From Diaporthe sp. PMI_573 (Eukaryota; Ascomycota; Sordariomycetes; Diaporthales; Diaporthaceae): a stretch of 64,000 bases of DNA. Positions 34,223 through 44,992 of the stretch are shown piece after piece. Made by a program: the position numbers and the translations under genes. How positions within the stretch are numbered: the first letter of the stretch is position 1; every line of letters starts with the position of its first letter. The notes beneath the pieces are model-generated. The model saw only the letters and a program-made list of their open reading frames with translations, was not told where the DNA came from and did no database searches. The stretch lies in assembly GCA_021399435.1 (NCBI GenBank), contig JAJTUP010000004.1, forward strand, positions 248,001-312,000, in the 5' to 3' direction.

Positions 34223-35680
34223 AGGATCGAAGGATTGCGCAACTCACGAATATCTCGGGGTTGTAGATGATGTCCACATGCTGGTCCTCAGACCAACTTT
34301 GATACCCAGGGTTGAATATTAGCAATGAATCCTGCTGCGACCAAGCAATCATCCACTGTGAACGGTGACCAACCAAAGAGACTGATTGTGTATTATTAAG
34401 TAGAATACCAGGGTTCGCAAGATCAATCAAAGGAACAATGGACATCAGGCAGTGTGGAAGTGCATGATGTTTTGGAAGAGAACGACCAGACAGTAGAGTA
34501 GTTAACATACCAGCGACGTTAACGCACTCTCAAGCCAGGAGAAGTTATTGTGTGCGCTTCGACGTCATGCCGGTCAGACCACGGGGACTCTTTTGAGCCG
34601 ACAACGTACATTGGTGACATCTTGATTGATTTTTAACTCGCAGTAATCTTAATCCAGTCACGCATGCTTTCTGTCGTTCTCAAAAGGAGGAAGATAAAAT
34701 TACGCCGGAAGATTGAATTTGGATGAGTGCGTCAAAAAAAGGAAATTTGATAGAACAAAGTCGGCCCCCAGAAGCTCCTGTGCAAATTAATCAAGTACAC
34801 GCCAAAGGCTCAAGTCTTACGCTAGACAGGGAATGAGCCAAGTACAGTTGATGAGATAAAGTGGAAATGACGTAGTATCTGAATCTCAAGGCATGCTGTC
34901 GGTAGCGGAGTAAAGTCAAGTACCGGGGTTGCGCTTCGGAGTAGTTCGTCCTCCTGGGGATCAATACAAGAAGTCGGGACCCGCCCATTCTGCCTAGCCA
35001 TTATGAGCTCGGAACTTAGTAGCTTCCAGAATGAGTATTTGGCAGACACTGCCATATGAACACTCCTAGCCGCCAATCGCCAATCGGGGGATTTGCTGTG
35101 CCTGTGTGGTTAGACCGACTGAGGGCCTCCCGTTTAGCAACCGTGCAATCTTGTATATACATTGAGCGAACCCATGGCACCGAAGCTCCATGTTAGTAGG
35201 CGGTGGTCATCCTCATTTCATTGAATTATGTGACTGATACCTGACTGTGTTACGAGCCTTCGTTGCATCGAGCCAGGGCAGAAGGCGACTGACTCCGTGT
35301 CGGCTTTAAGCTTTCTTAGGATCAAGCTTGAGCTCCACGCAACGACGGATTAGACTACATTTAAGCAGAATCTAATTTGCCAAGCCTTGTACGCCCCTAA
35401 GTAAGTCGTTAACGTTATGAATACTGTCTTCAAACTTCCACTAAAATTTCCGGCCTTCCCGAATATGCTCATACATCGTGTATAATTAGCTACGAACGCT
35501 ATTCATGGTTCAAGCTGACCTCTGAGCACCCGTGTCTGTCTAGCTCTGGGCTTCCACTTAGAAGGAACGGGGTCTGTCGCTCGCTCTGCAGAATTTTAAC
35601 AGTCCAGCCATTGTTGATGAACCGCACCTCCTTCGGACTTATTCGATCATTCAGCTAATCGAACAAGAGAGTTTTGCACG
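34223..35680. other. Intergenic, no gene recognised
   Basis: About 1.5 kb of moderately AT-rich sequence between the transporter and the secreted flavoprotein. Nothing recognisable was found. Confidence 0.5.
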
Positions 35681-37294
35681 ATGCTCTCCCGTGGATCTTT
35701 GAAAGCAGGACTCCTGCTAGCCCTTGGGCTACTGGCTGCAGCTTCTCCACACAAGCACAGAAGGCCACATGAGTGCTCTAGTGGCAATCCGTCCGGATCA
35801 CTCCCAGGTTCAAGCTCAGGGGACGGCACCGGCTCCGGCCCCGGCTCGGGAACTGGCTCGGAAACTGGTAGGCGGATGCTCGAGCCACTGTGTTGAATTG
35901 CTCCCCGATCAAGTGTGCTAATAGACCTAGGAAATACGGGCGCTGGGCTCATCTATCGCGACCTGGTCGTCATTGGCGGCGGCGCGACTGGCTGTTACTC
36001 AGCATGGCGTGCGATTGAGGGTGGTAATCTGTCGGTCTCTGTCATTGAGGTATCGGACCGCCTCGGTGGTCATGTCGACACATTCTACGATCCAGCGACG
36101 AATCGGCCGGTAGACTACGGCGTGCAAGCATACATCAACAATGAGCAGACGCAAGAGTTCTTCACCAGATTTGGTGTCGCCCTGAATGCATCGACCACTT
36201 CGCCCTTCAAGACCTATGTGGCCGACTTCAAAGCGGGCGTAGTGATCCCGAACGCCACCTATCCAGACCCAACTACCCTGATTGGACCACTCACCAACTA
36301 TCTTGGAGTCATGTCGACGAACTTCCCCTTCCTCAGCGAAGGCACATTCGATCTTCCAGATCCCGTACCGGAGGACTTGCTGATGCCATTCGGCCAGTTC
36401 GTTGCCAAGTACAACATAAGCGACGTGGTTTCGGTCATCTTCACGTTTGCCCATACTGTTGGAAATCTCCTCGAGGCTCCCACCCTTTATGTCGTCCAGA
36501 ACTTTGGAGCAGCTCACATTCTTGGCTTGGCGAGTGGGTACATGTATGCGCCAGCGGGCAACCAGGCAGTCTATGATGCCGCTGCCGAGTGGCTCGGCGA
36601 CAAAGTTGTCTACAACACCAAGGTGGCATCTACTATACGCAATCAAGACGGGACAACCACCGTCATATTGAGTAATGGGGCCGCAATCGCGGCCAAGAAA
36701 GTGCTGGTGACAATCCCGCCCACCTTGGACAACCTCGCCGGGTTTGACCTTGATGATGAAGAGACATACCTTTTCGAACAGTGGTCCGACGTGCCATATT
36801 ATGTTGGAGTCACAAAGCAGACTGGGCTTCCTGACCTGACCAACTTCATCAACGTCGACACCACCTCAGTTGGCAACCTGCCGTCCGTTCCCTACGTATG
36901 GCGCCTGGAGACGGTTGGCGTGCCAGGTTATCAGACCGTCAAGGTCATCGGGGAAGCCGATTCCGTCAAAGCACGAGGTCTAGTGTACGACGCTGTCACG
37001 AAAATTGGCAAGTCATTGGCGACTTTGGATCTCGGCGGTTCTACGGGACCAGGGGACGACATATTCGCGGCCTGGCAGCCGCATGCGCTGCTGGGCCTGA
37101 ATGTCCCGACCGACTCGATTCGGTCAGGCTTCTACAAGAGCCTGTATGGACTGCAGGGTCGTCATAACACTTACTGGACGGGGAACGCGTGGGCGTCTGA
37201 TTATTCGCCATTGCTGTGGGCTTTCACAGACATGAGAGTTCTACCTTTGATTTTGGGGATGAATAATACTGTGACAACCACAAGGCGAATTTAA
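35681..37294 (+). CDS. Secreted FAD-dependent amine-oxidase-like flavoprotein
   Basis: Two exons (35681-35867 and 35931-37294, intron 63 bp) encode 516 residues. A signal peptide (LLLALGLLAAAS, cleaved near residue 22) precedes a Gly/Ser/Pro-rich linker at about 35-62. Then comes a dinucleotide fold, DLVVIGGGATGCYSAW at about 73-88, followed by IEVSDRLGGHVDTF. This is the FAD-binding start of the flavin amine oxidase/protoporphyrinogen oxidase fold and resembles secreted fungal homologues of beta-cyclopiazonate dehydrogenase. The acceptor could instead be the TAG six bases upstream, which would add two residues; the downstream one suits the CTAAT branch site better. The oxidised substrate is unknown. 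The conserved second FAD-contact block near the C-terminus is not obvious, so activity is uncertain. Confidence 0.82.
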
Positions 37295-37962
37295 TAGTGG
37301 CGCTCAAGGATATCGGTCGAAGTTAATCAGTGGTCACGATTGGAAAGGGACCAAAGCGTAGACCACTATCACAACGGCATACGGCAATAGATAATGTATA
37401 TTTCACAAGAAAGAACAGATCGTTGTGAATATTGTGCATCGCTTTTTCTGTTGGGAGAACACTGAAAAGAGCCATGAAAAGTTGTAGTACACTGGAATGT
37501 ATTGTTCTGCTTGACACCTATTTTTTCGTATGCCCCCGCAAAAGTTTGGATCAGCACCATCTCGTTCGCTGAATGGTGGGACAACTCGACGAATTCAGGG
37601 CAGTGTGACGAGATCCCGTGGAGACCCACAAACCCCTTAATAACAGTCGGGCTCACTAAGCCACTCACAGAAGCACAACGTAGAAAGAGGCGCCATATGG
37701 GAGATTTCGAATGTCCGGAAGTCCACAGCGGATATAGAAAGGTTCAGCTGGATGCGTTTCAGGCCGTGCCGAATGCTTGTGGATGTGCTCAGGTACTTTG
37801 TTCTGACAGCAACGATCGCCCCCTTTCCGGGGCAAGGATAGGCCCAAGTATCCACCGAGTAGGCATATAAGCTCTTCGGGCCGCGTTGATCATACGCTCA
37901 TTTCTTGGTGTGAATCGCGGCAGTCATTTGCTCTTATTTCCAACTAAGTGCATATCATCAGG
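37295..37962. other. Intergenic, pectin methylesterase promoter
   Basis: About 670 bp with no gene seen. The last part should carry the promoter of the downstream pectin methylesterase. Confidence 0.5.
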
Positions 37963-39036
37963 ATGAAGTCCACTCTTTTGGGAAGTGCGCTGGTCGCATC
38001 GGTGTCTGCTGCAGCCCGTTCTTCTCCTCCCGACGGAGCAGTCACCGTGTGCTCCAAGAGCTGTGACTTCAGCACAGTAGGCTCCAATGATGAAGACCCC
38101 AGACCCACACATTGCTGATGCCTTGCAGATCCAAGATGCTGTGGATGCTACGTCGAGTGGCAGTATTTTCATCTACAAGGGCACTTATACCGAGCAGGTC
38201 AGCCAGTCCAAGTAAACTTATCCATAACAATAGTAAGCTCACCCTTGAGTTAGGTCAAAATTCCCTCATCAACCAAAAACCTCGCCATCTACGGAGAAAC
38301 TACCGATACTTCGTCCTATGCCAACAATGTTGTCAGTCTCGAATACAAGATGAGCCAGGCCACCGGTGCCTCCAACAATGAGGCCACCGCCACCCTTGAT
38401 AACCAAGGTGCCAACGTTTCCATCTACAACATCGATATAAAGAACACATACGGCAAAGGATCACAGGCCGTGGCAGTAATGGCGTACAACAAGGGGCAGC
38501 AGGGGTACTACGGCGTTGGTCTCTACAGCTACCAAGACACCTTTCTCACCTGGGAGGGAACCCAGATTTTCGCAAATGGCTACATAGAAGGCGCCACCGA
38601 CTTCATCTTTGGCCGGGAGGGCTCTCTTTGGATCACGAACTCGACCCTGGGAGTCGCGGGGCCAGGGTGCATCACGGCAAGCGGCCGCACCAGCGAATTA
38701 TCCGCAAGCTACTACGTGATTACGGACTCGACCGTGACCACGGCTTCCGGCGCTGAAGTGTCTGCCGGGGATGTATATCTCGGCCGCCCGTGGGGGGAGT
38801 ATGCACGCGTGGCTTTCCAGCGTACGGAGCTGCCGGATCTGATCAACAGTGCCGGGTGGAAGCCTTGGAACGACGACGAGCCTCGTACCGATTCTGTAGT
38901 GTATGGCGAGTTTGACAACACCGGTGACGGGGCATCTGGTGAGCGTGACTTCGAGACAAAGTTGACTGCGGCGCTGGAGATCAGCGAGATTCTGGGTAGC
39001 GACTACGCCGACTGGGTAGACGCTGCTTATATTTGA
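37963..39036 (+). CDS. Pectin methylesterase (CE8)
   Basis: Three exons (37963-38076, 38129-38197, 38254-39036) encode 321 residues. An 18-residue signal peptide (STLLGSALVASVSA) leads to the right-handed beta-helix of carbohydrate esterase family 8. Family motifs are present: IYKGTYTEQ (GxYxE), GLYSYQDTFL (QDT, first catalytic Asp), ATDFIFGREG (second catalytic Asp) and YLGRPWGEY (catalytic Arg). The enzyme removes methyl groups from homogalacturonan outside the cell. The length is normal for a fungal single-domain enzyme. Intron 1 is 52 bp (GTAGGC/GCAG). Intron 2 (56 bp) must begin GTCAGC to keep the frame TEQ-VKIP, a weak donor. No pro-domain is present. It lies downstream of the secreted flavoprotein on the same strand. 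Confidence 0.92.
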
Positions 39037-40010
39037 AGTCTGTTGGGCACATTGCCGGGCTGTTCTGGCCTGAAAGATGGCTGACGCAACGCGAGTATTC
39101 TTGTATATATTCATATCCTGCAAAAGTAGGAGAACCAATAGTACATAGTGGCATAAAATAACTTGATGACTAGCTGGAAGGCAAATTTTTATCGCAAGGA
39201 TGAACCCGAGAAAAAAAGATATGAGGTTCCACTCCCACAATGAGATGTAGGAATGAAGGAAAACAGAGCACATGTGCATGTGTTCTAGACACAGACTATC
39301 GATTGTTGGCTTTGTGGGTTCTTCAGCGGTTACAACCGGCATTTCTGAGCGCGAACGGTACGGACGGTGCCCTTGTTCCCACCCAGCTGCAGTAATGTTG
39401 CATCATTGGAGGCAACAACGCCCCGTATATGCGACAAGAGAAGCTCGAGCATGCTCATCAATGACATCTGGAGCTGGGTCACTTGGGTGTCGACTGTCGG
39501 GTGGCTATCGGGCAGCGTCGGAGATATGCGCGGGGAGCTGCCATGGACGGAAGCGGATCGGGAATGCGGAAGCTGTTCTTCGGATGTAGGATCTCTCCCT
39601 TAGTTCCCTTCCTCGGTCTAAGTGCTGGCAGGAATTATGCATGTGCCCCTCGGTCATCGCTTTGATGACCCAGATAGAGACACATAAGCGGAATAGGACC
39701 TGAGTCCCATACGCAATTCTGGGATGGTACACATTGCCTCACATGTGAGCTTCTTCCATCGCGCGGGGATCTGGTATGGACAAAGCCACGCCTACATCAA
39801 TACATCTCGCCATCAGATCACTAGCCAGAAGGAGAAGAGGATCCGTAATCTGATACTTTTGAGTTTGGGAATTCGCACGCGTCAGAAGTGTCGCAGTCAG
39901 AAGGCAGGTTGCTGATATTCTACGGCGGAGCCCGCCGCCGCCCTAGACATATGGTCATTAACCGGAAGACAGTTCTCAATAATCGCCCTTCACAATTAAT
40001 TGTTGCTGCC
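39037..40010. other. Intergenic, no gene recognised
   Basis: About 970 bp. The frame of the downstream DUF1338 gene stays open upstream to an ATG at 39888, but the added residues show no conserved feature. Confidence 0.5.
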
Positions 40011-41375
40011 ATGCCTTCATTAATACCTACCGCCCAGCTGCGGCTTAAATTCGCAAAGGCACTCTCACAGATGTACCGGCAGGAAGTACCGCAGTATGCA
40101 ACACTACAGACGCTGGTGGGCAAAGTCAACAGCAGCTGCGGCGCCAAAATCCCCCTTTCGGATATACCTCGACATGGCGCTGTTCGTCTTGCTTCATTAT
40201 CTGAATTGAATGTAGCGTCAAAATTCTTCAAGGTGTTGGGTATGGTGTCTGTGGGTCACTACGACCTTTCGGCGGCCGGGCTGCCAATCCATGCCACAGC
40301 CTTCAGACCCATCACTCAAGAGGATCTTTCCGCGGCGCCTTTCCGGCTGTTTGTTTCGGTGTTGCGTCCGGAGCTGCTTACGGAGTCACTACAGCCGCTG
40401 GCTAGATCACTCCTCAGCAAGCGTTCTTCAGTCTTCAGCCAGAGGACGACCGACCTTGCCGACCTTGCCGCCTCCCAAGGGGGACTGACCGCATCGGAAG
40501 CAGATGAATTCATTCAGGGCGGCTGTGAAACGCTCGCCTGGAGGAATCAGGTGGCTTTGACGAAGCAAGACTACGATACACTCAAGGCTGATAGAAACGG
40601 GGATTTGCTGATTGACATCATGGCGTTCCGTAACCCGCACCTGAACCATCTCACCCCTGCGACAAAGGACATCGATGCTGTTCAGCGTGGTATGCCAGAG
40701 GTCGGCCTGGAACCAAAAGATCGTGTAGAAGGACCGCCAGAACGTGCCTGCAACGTGCTGCTGAGGCAAACAAGCTTCTTGGCGGTTGACGAGGGCATCG
40801 TGTTCGACCAGGCGGCATCAGAGAAGGGCATGAGAGGCAGCCACAGCGCACGCTTTGGAGAGATTGAGCAAAGGGGTGCTGCACTGACTCCGAACGGGAG
40901 GAAGCTCTATGATGAGGCCATTTCTGAGGCTACGCGGTCAAAACTGCTCGTGGAAGGCAAAGAGTCCGCGTTCAAAGCCTTGTTCGACAAGGCCCTGCCC
41001 GATGACTGGGAGATATTGAAGAGCGCAGGGCTGATATGGGTCGAGTACAGCCTCACAGAGAAAGGGAAGGAGCAGGGAAGGTCCAGCAGTGCCAAGACCC
41101 TGCAAGACGCTCTCGATGATGGTCTGGTTAGCTGGCAGCCGATCCAGTACGAGGATTTCCTGCCATTGTCAGCGGCCGGTATCTTCCAGAGTAACCTGCA
41201 TCATGATTCAGCAGTAGAGGTCCACGGCGCGCCCCAGGATGCGCTATCCGCATCGAAACGGCAGCTGAGGGAAGTTCTTGGTGAAGAGGGGATGATGGAT
41301 GAGATGAAGCTGTACGAAGAACAGCAGCGAATCGGCATTGAGAAATGTTGTGAGGCTCTAGGAGTGTCAGCATGA
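40011..41375 (+). CDS. DUF1338 protein, 2-oxoadipate dioxygenase/decarboxylase-like (HglS/YdcJ family)
   Basis: A single exon from the ATG at 40011 encodes 454 residues, the normal length for the family. Signature blocks are all readable: PRHGAVRLAS (His55, Arg59), LPIHATAFRP, HLNHLTPATKDID (His213), VEGPPERACNVLLRQTSF and ARFGEIEQRGAALTPNGRKLY (Glu284). In bacterial HglS, His, His and Glu at equivalent positions bind iron, and a nearby Arg holds the substrate. That enzyme turns 2-oxoadipate into D-2-hydroxyglutarate plus CO2 in lysine catabolism. By homology the fungal protein is likely a cofactor-simple Fe(II) enzyme, but its substrate here is inferred. In-frame ATGs at 39888 and 39951 could add an N-terminal extension, for example for targeting. 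No lysine-pathway gene is adjacent. Confidence 0.88.
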   Translation: MPSLIPTAQLRLKFAKALSQMYRQEVPQYATLQTLVGKVNSSCGAKIPLSDIPRHGAVRLASLSELNVASKFFKVLGMVSVGHYDLSAAGLPIHATAFRPITQEDLSAAPFRLFVSVLRPELLTESLQPLARSLLSKRSSVFSQRTTDLADLAASQGGLTASEADEFIQGGCETLAWRNQVALTKQDYDTLKADRNGDLLIDIMAFRNPHLNHLTPATKDIDAVQRGMPEVGLEPKDRVEGPPERACNVLLRQTSFLAVDEGIVFDQAASEKGMRGSHSARFGEIEQRGAALTPNGRKLYDEAISEATRSKLLVEGKESAFKALFDKALPDDWEILKSAGLIWVEYSLTEKGKEQGRSSSAKTLQDALDDGLVSWQPIQYEDFLPLSAAGIFQSNLHHDSAVEVHGAPQDALSASKRQLREVLGEEGMMDEMKLYEEQQRIGIEKCCEALGVSA

Positions 41376-41934
41376 GAGGTGTGACGCAAGGGGGAAGAAG
41401 AACCGAAATCTGCCACTGATGCAAACCACAAAGGTCGAGCACATGGCGAGAAATTGCTGCAGCCGGGAACATGCAGCCTATGACGAATGAAGTCTGTTAA
41501 GGAAGAATGGCAACGCGAATAGCGTTCATGTTTCATATAATCAGTCCCCTGGAAGCTAAACCTATTGACGATGACCACTTGAAAACTGATTAGTTGGCCA
41601 TTGGGATTCTGTCACAGCCGCAGGAGAAACAACTCTTGGGTCTCTACATCCGAAATGGGGCTGGGCTGGACACAGCTAAGTGGGCCCCTTGAGCCAAGAG
41701 CTCCCAACATCCTCAAGTTCAGCTTTGGGGGCGTTGGACAAAAATACTTAGCGGTCTAAACCGTAGACCCACACCAGCCTCCAAACGCCGCCTCTGTGCA
41801 TACCACACTGCTTTGCCGGTGACCAAATCACCCGAGAATTGGGCGGCAATTTTTTTTAACTTGAATTCGAAAGAAACCCTTGCAACCGTTGAGCCTGTGG
41901 CTCAACTTGATACGCGACCCTCTAACCAGCAGCC
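41376..41934. other. Intergenic, promoter of the GGCT-like gene
   Basis: About 560 bp with no gene recognised. Confidence 0.5.
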
Positions 41935-42804
41935 ATGGCTGCCTCCAAAGAGGCCACTGACCCTCCGACCATCGACATGTCGGAAAAGACCGAGACGCAG
42001 CAGGACGTCATTGAGAGCATTAACAAACTCCTTCGACGAAAAACAGAGCTCGATATCAAGAGTACGGCAAAGGCGTTGAGCAAAAACGATGTGGATTTGG
42101 CATCGATCATGTCAGACGAGCAGGTGCAGAAGGAGCTTCGTTCTCTTGAACGGACCGTTGCTGGCTACATCGGCATATGCGAGGACAAGCTGCGGCAGAG
42201 GATCGAGGACCTAGTGGCCCCAGAGTTATACGCGGAACGAAACGATGTCGTCTTGAAGCCATTACCGGAATCAATGATAGTAGAAGAGCCCTTGATCGAG
42301 GAAGCTTTCGGCATCGGCAGACATGCTACCACCCCCACAAAGCCTCAAGAATATCATGAGGAGGAACAAACACACACAGAGGAAGAGATTCGAAGAATCC
42401 AGGACCCCATAGACCGCCAAGGAAAGACTCTGTACTTCTTCTACGGCACTCTCATGGATCCAGCCACCCTCCAACGCGTGATTGGGTTGGATGCTGCACC
42501 CCGGATGAGGCCCGCCCACGTCGTCGGCTACATCACCAAGCTATGGGGTCCCTTCCCTGTGCTGCTCCACGGGCGTAGGGACGACGTGGTTAGGGGCATG
42601 GCGTGCGAGATTGAGGGAGCTGGGCCCAAGCGCCGGCTGGAGGACTACGAGGGGAAGGACTATGATGAGTGGGACCTTGAGTTGCGGCTGGACAAGCCCG
42701 ATGGCGCATGGGAGGGGGCTCCCGGGGTGACATTCAAATGGGTTGGTCCCAGGGACGAACTGGAGGATGGGACTTTCAGCTTGAGTAAGTGGCAGGACAT
42801 TTGA
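41935..42804 (+). CDS. Gamma-glutamylcyclotransferase/AIG2-like protein with N-terminal extension
   Basis: A single exon encodes 289 residues. The C-terminal 125 residues form a GGCT/AIG2-like domain. It opens LYFFYGTLMDPATLQRVIG (about 165-183, the YGTL substrate loop), continues with AHVVGYITKLWGPFPVLLHG and VRGMACEIEG, and contains the putative catalytic acid in RLEDYEGKDYDEW. Family members form 5-oxoproline from gamma-glutamyl compounds or glutathione. The N-terminal 160 residues are highly charged and helix-rich (INKLLRRKTELDIKSTAKAL), with an EEEQTHTEEEIRR stretch, and have no known domain. They may form a coiled coil. No signal peptide is seen and it is probably cytosolic. Activity cannot be assured, because many AIG2-like proteins are uncharacterised. 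Confidence 0.82.
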   Translation: MAASKEATDPPTIDMSEKTETQQDVIESINKLLRRKTELDIKSTAKALSKNDVDLASIMSDEQVQKELRSLERTVAGYIGICEDKLRQRIEDLVAPELYAERNDVVLKPLPESMIVEEPLIEEAFGIGRHATTPTKPQEYHEEEQTHTEEEIRRIQDPIDRQGKTLYFFYGTLMDPATLQRVIGLDAAPRMRPAHVVGYITKLWGPFPVLLHGRRDDVVRGMACEIEGAGPKRRLEDYEGKDYDEWDLELRLDKPDGAWEGAPGVTFKWVGPRDELEDGTFSLSKWQDI

Positions 42805-43432
42805 TCCTGGTAACTAGAAATGGGGAAACAAAAGGAACAAGAGATAGGTTCAGACCCGGTCGTGAACTTGAATACATTTCCAGACTGAAGCATGTATTTT
42901 CAGGCGTTCTTGAACCAGTCGTGAACCTCGCCACTTTTAAAAGCTGGTATCATGCCAGGAATGAAATGCTTATGATCAAGTTCGGACGAGGATAACGAAG
43001 TACAGTTTAGAGACTGTGGCAGCTGCTTCAGAACTGCTAAGGGAACACATGGAAGAAAAATAGAAGAGAAACTCAAACATTGAAGCCCTAATATCTTCGA
43101 GAGGCAGAGCCGGAATTGGTGCCTCCAGTGAGGGGTATTATGTCCGGCCCGTCGTGCCGGTTAAATGGGCATGGTAGCTTATAGAATTCATGGGTTTGCT
43201 ACGTCTCACAGCGCACACCGACCTTACAAATCCAATGCTGCGCTATAGAAAGCATGCTATGAATCATAGATCGACATTATTTTCATGTATTATGTCCTTG
43301 CATGTATAAAACTCCAAGCATTTTCTTGTCAGGGCGGATAACTAAGGCTCACACCCACATCGTGAGAACGCACAGTTTGATTATATTTCTGGCCACCTCA
43401 CCGCTATCCCACGCAGCCACAGTACCATCACA
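42805..43432. other. Intergenic, SDR promoter
   Basis: About 630 bp with no gene recognised. Confidence 0.5.
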
Positions 43433-44161
43433 ATGAGCGGCAAAGTGTACTGCGTCACTGGCACCAACCGCGGCCTTGGACTCGAATTTGTACGGCAGCT
43501 CGCGGCGACCAAATCTAACACCATCATCGCCACCATCCGCAGCGCCTCCACAGACCTAAGCGACCTCAAGTCCGTGGCTTCGTCCTCGACACATATCCTA
43601 GTGTGCGACACCAGCGACCCGGACTCTATTGCGTCCTTCGTGCCCGAAGCAACCTCGCTCCTGGCCGGCCGCAAGATCGACTTCCTCCTGCACGTCGCAG
43701 GCGTCAATTTCCACTCGGAGCAAACCAGCCTGTCCATGAGTGCAGATGCCCTCCATACCAACCTGCAGGTCAACGTCTTTGGGCTCGCGAGGACAACGCA
43801 GCTGCTCCTGAGCAGCGGGGCGCTGAGCACTGACGTGCGGATCCTTAATATGACGTCCGGACTAGGCAGTCTGACCAGATCCGAGGGGATATCGCCCCGC
43901 AAGTGCCTGCCCTACAGCATCTCCAAGGCAGGGGTCAACATGCTCACGGTGCACCAGGCCGAGGAGCTGCGGACGGCGGGGCTTCCCGGGGCCGTGGTGC
44001 TGGCGGTGGACCCTGGATGGGTAAAGACGCGAATGGGCGGGGATGGCGCCGTGCTGGAGCCGGAAGAGAGCATCGCCGGCGTGTTGAGAGTCCTGCACGG
44101 GGCCAAGTCCGAGACCAATGGGAAGTTCTACAGCTATGACGGGTCGGAAGTGCCATGGTAG
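43433..44161 (+). CDS. Short-chain dehydrogenase/reductase
   Basis: A single exon encodes 242 residues. The Rossmann start VYCVTGTNRGLGLEF has the TGxxxGxG cofactor loop. The adenine-side Asp lies in VCDTSDP, the usual NNAG block reads LLHVAGVN, the catalytic Ser is in LNMTSGLGSL, and the catalytic pair is in YSISKAGVN (Tyr-x3-Lys). The VAVDPGWVKTRMGG loop after the active site is typical of the CsgA/carbonyl-reductase-like branch. An Arg after the first Gly (TNRG) suggests NADPH preference. It is compact and cytosolic, and the substrate is unknown. It is not closely linked to an obvious pathway here. Confidence 0.88.
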   Translation: MSGKVYCVTGTNRGLGLEFVRQLAATKSNTIIATIRSASTDLSDLKSVASSSTHILVCDTSDPDSIASFVPEATSLLAGRKIDFLLHVAGVNFHSEQTSLSMSADALHTNLQVNVFGLARTTQLLLSSGALSTDVRILNMTSGLGSLTRSEGISPRKCLPYSISKAGVNMLTVHQAEELRTAGLPGAVVLAVDPGWVKTRMGGDGAVLEPEESIAGVLRVLHGAKSETNGKFYSYDGSEVPW

Positions 44162-44992
44162 ACTGTGTTCTAGGAGCTGTTTTTGGGACCAGTGAATCGG
44201 CCTGAGGAGGTCTGTGATTCATCTCACATATCATGCCAAACTGTGAGATGCTGAATAAGTAGTACGCCTTGTGTTGTGGGATCTACATGTGTAGGCCTAA
44301 GCGTCGGTTCGTTTCTGAAAATTGAGCACGTGTGGATCGAATAGGGCCCTAATTCTCCAAAATCCCGAGAAGCCATATACGCGGAAAGAAGACCGTGGAT
44401 CGGTATTCTGTTGATAAGAGCACGATCTCGTCAAAACCTAATGCAAACTAGCCCCACGGCTGAACGTACGATCGACACCGTTGCAGGACGGAGCAATCCC
44501 CGCCATGCGTACTACTCAGTGCTCGGAACCTTCCGAGCAAATAGGGGCGGTCGACGTTCTCAACAATTGGTGAAAAGGCGTACTGGTAGGTAAGCCTAAG
44601 TCGACTTTAACTGAAACCGGCCTGTTCCTAGCGCAAACATGAGGCGTGTCTGAGTCGTGCAAACTTTATTTACACGGCTGTGATGCTGATTGGGAATGGG
44701 CATCAGGGCGGAAATCAAAAAAGTCCATTAGTTGTTGTGGCCAATGTGACGGCGCAAAAAAAGAGTTTGTTCTAGCGCGGCCAAAGTGCAATACTGTGTA
44801 CTGGGCTGCTGACATTCAAAAGAGAACAGCGGTGCTCTCGATTACTGTCCGATGTTTGAACGCCGCATCTGCACGCTGTCCCCACCTTCGGAATCGCATT
44901 TCTCCCCTCTACCTACCCCCAAGTACTATCCGGTCTTGCGAGAGCCGTGGTACTCATCGCCATGTACGCCGACTGAACAGCCCGTATGGAGC
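44162..44992. other. Intergenic / 5' flank of receptor gene
   Basis: About 830 bp. The frame of the receptor's first exon is open upstream to an ATG at 44852, so the true start might lie there. Nothing else was recognised. Confidence 0.5.
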
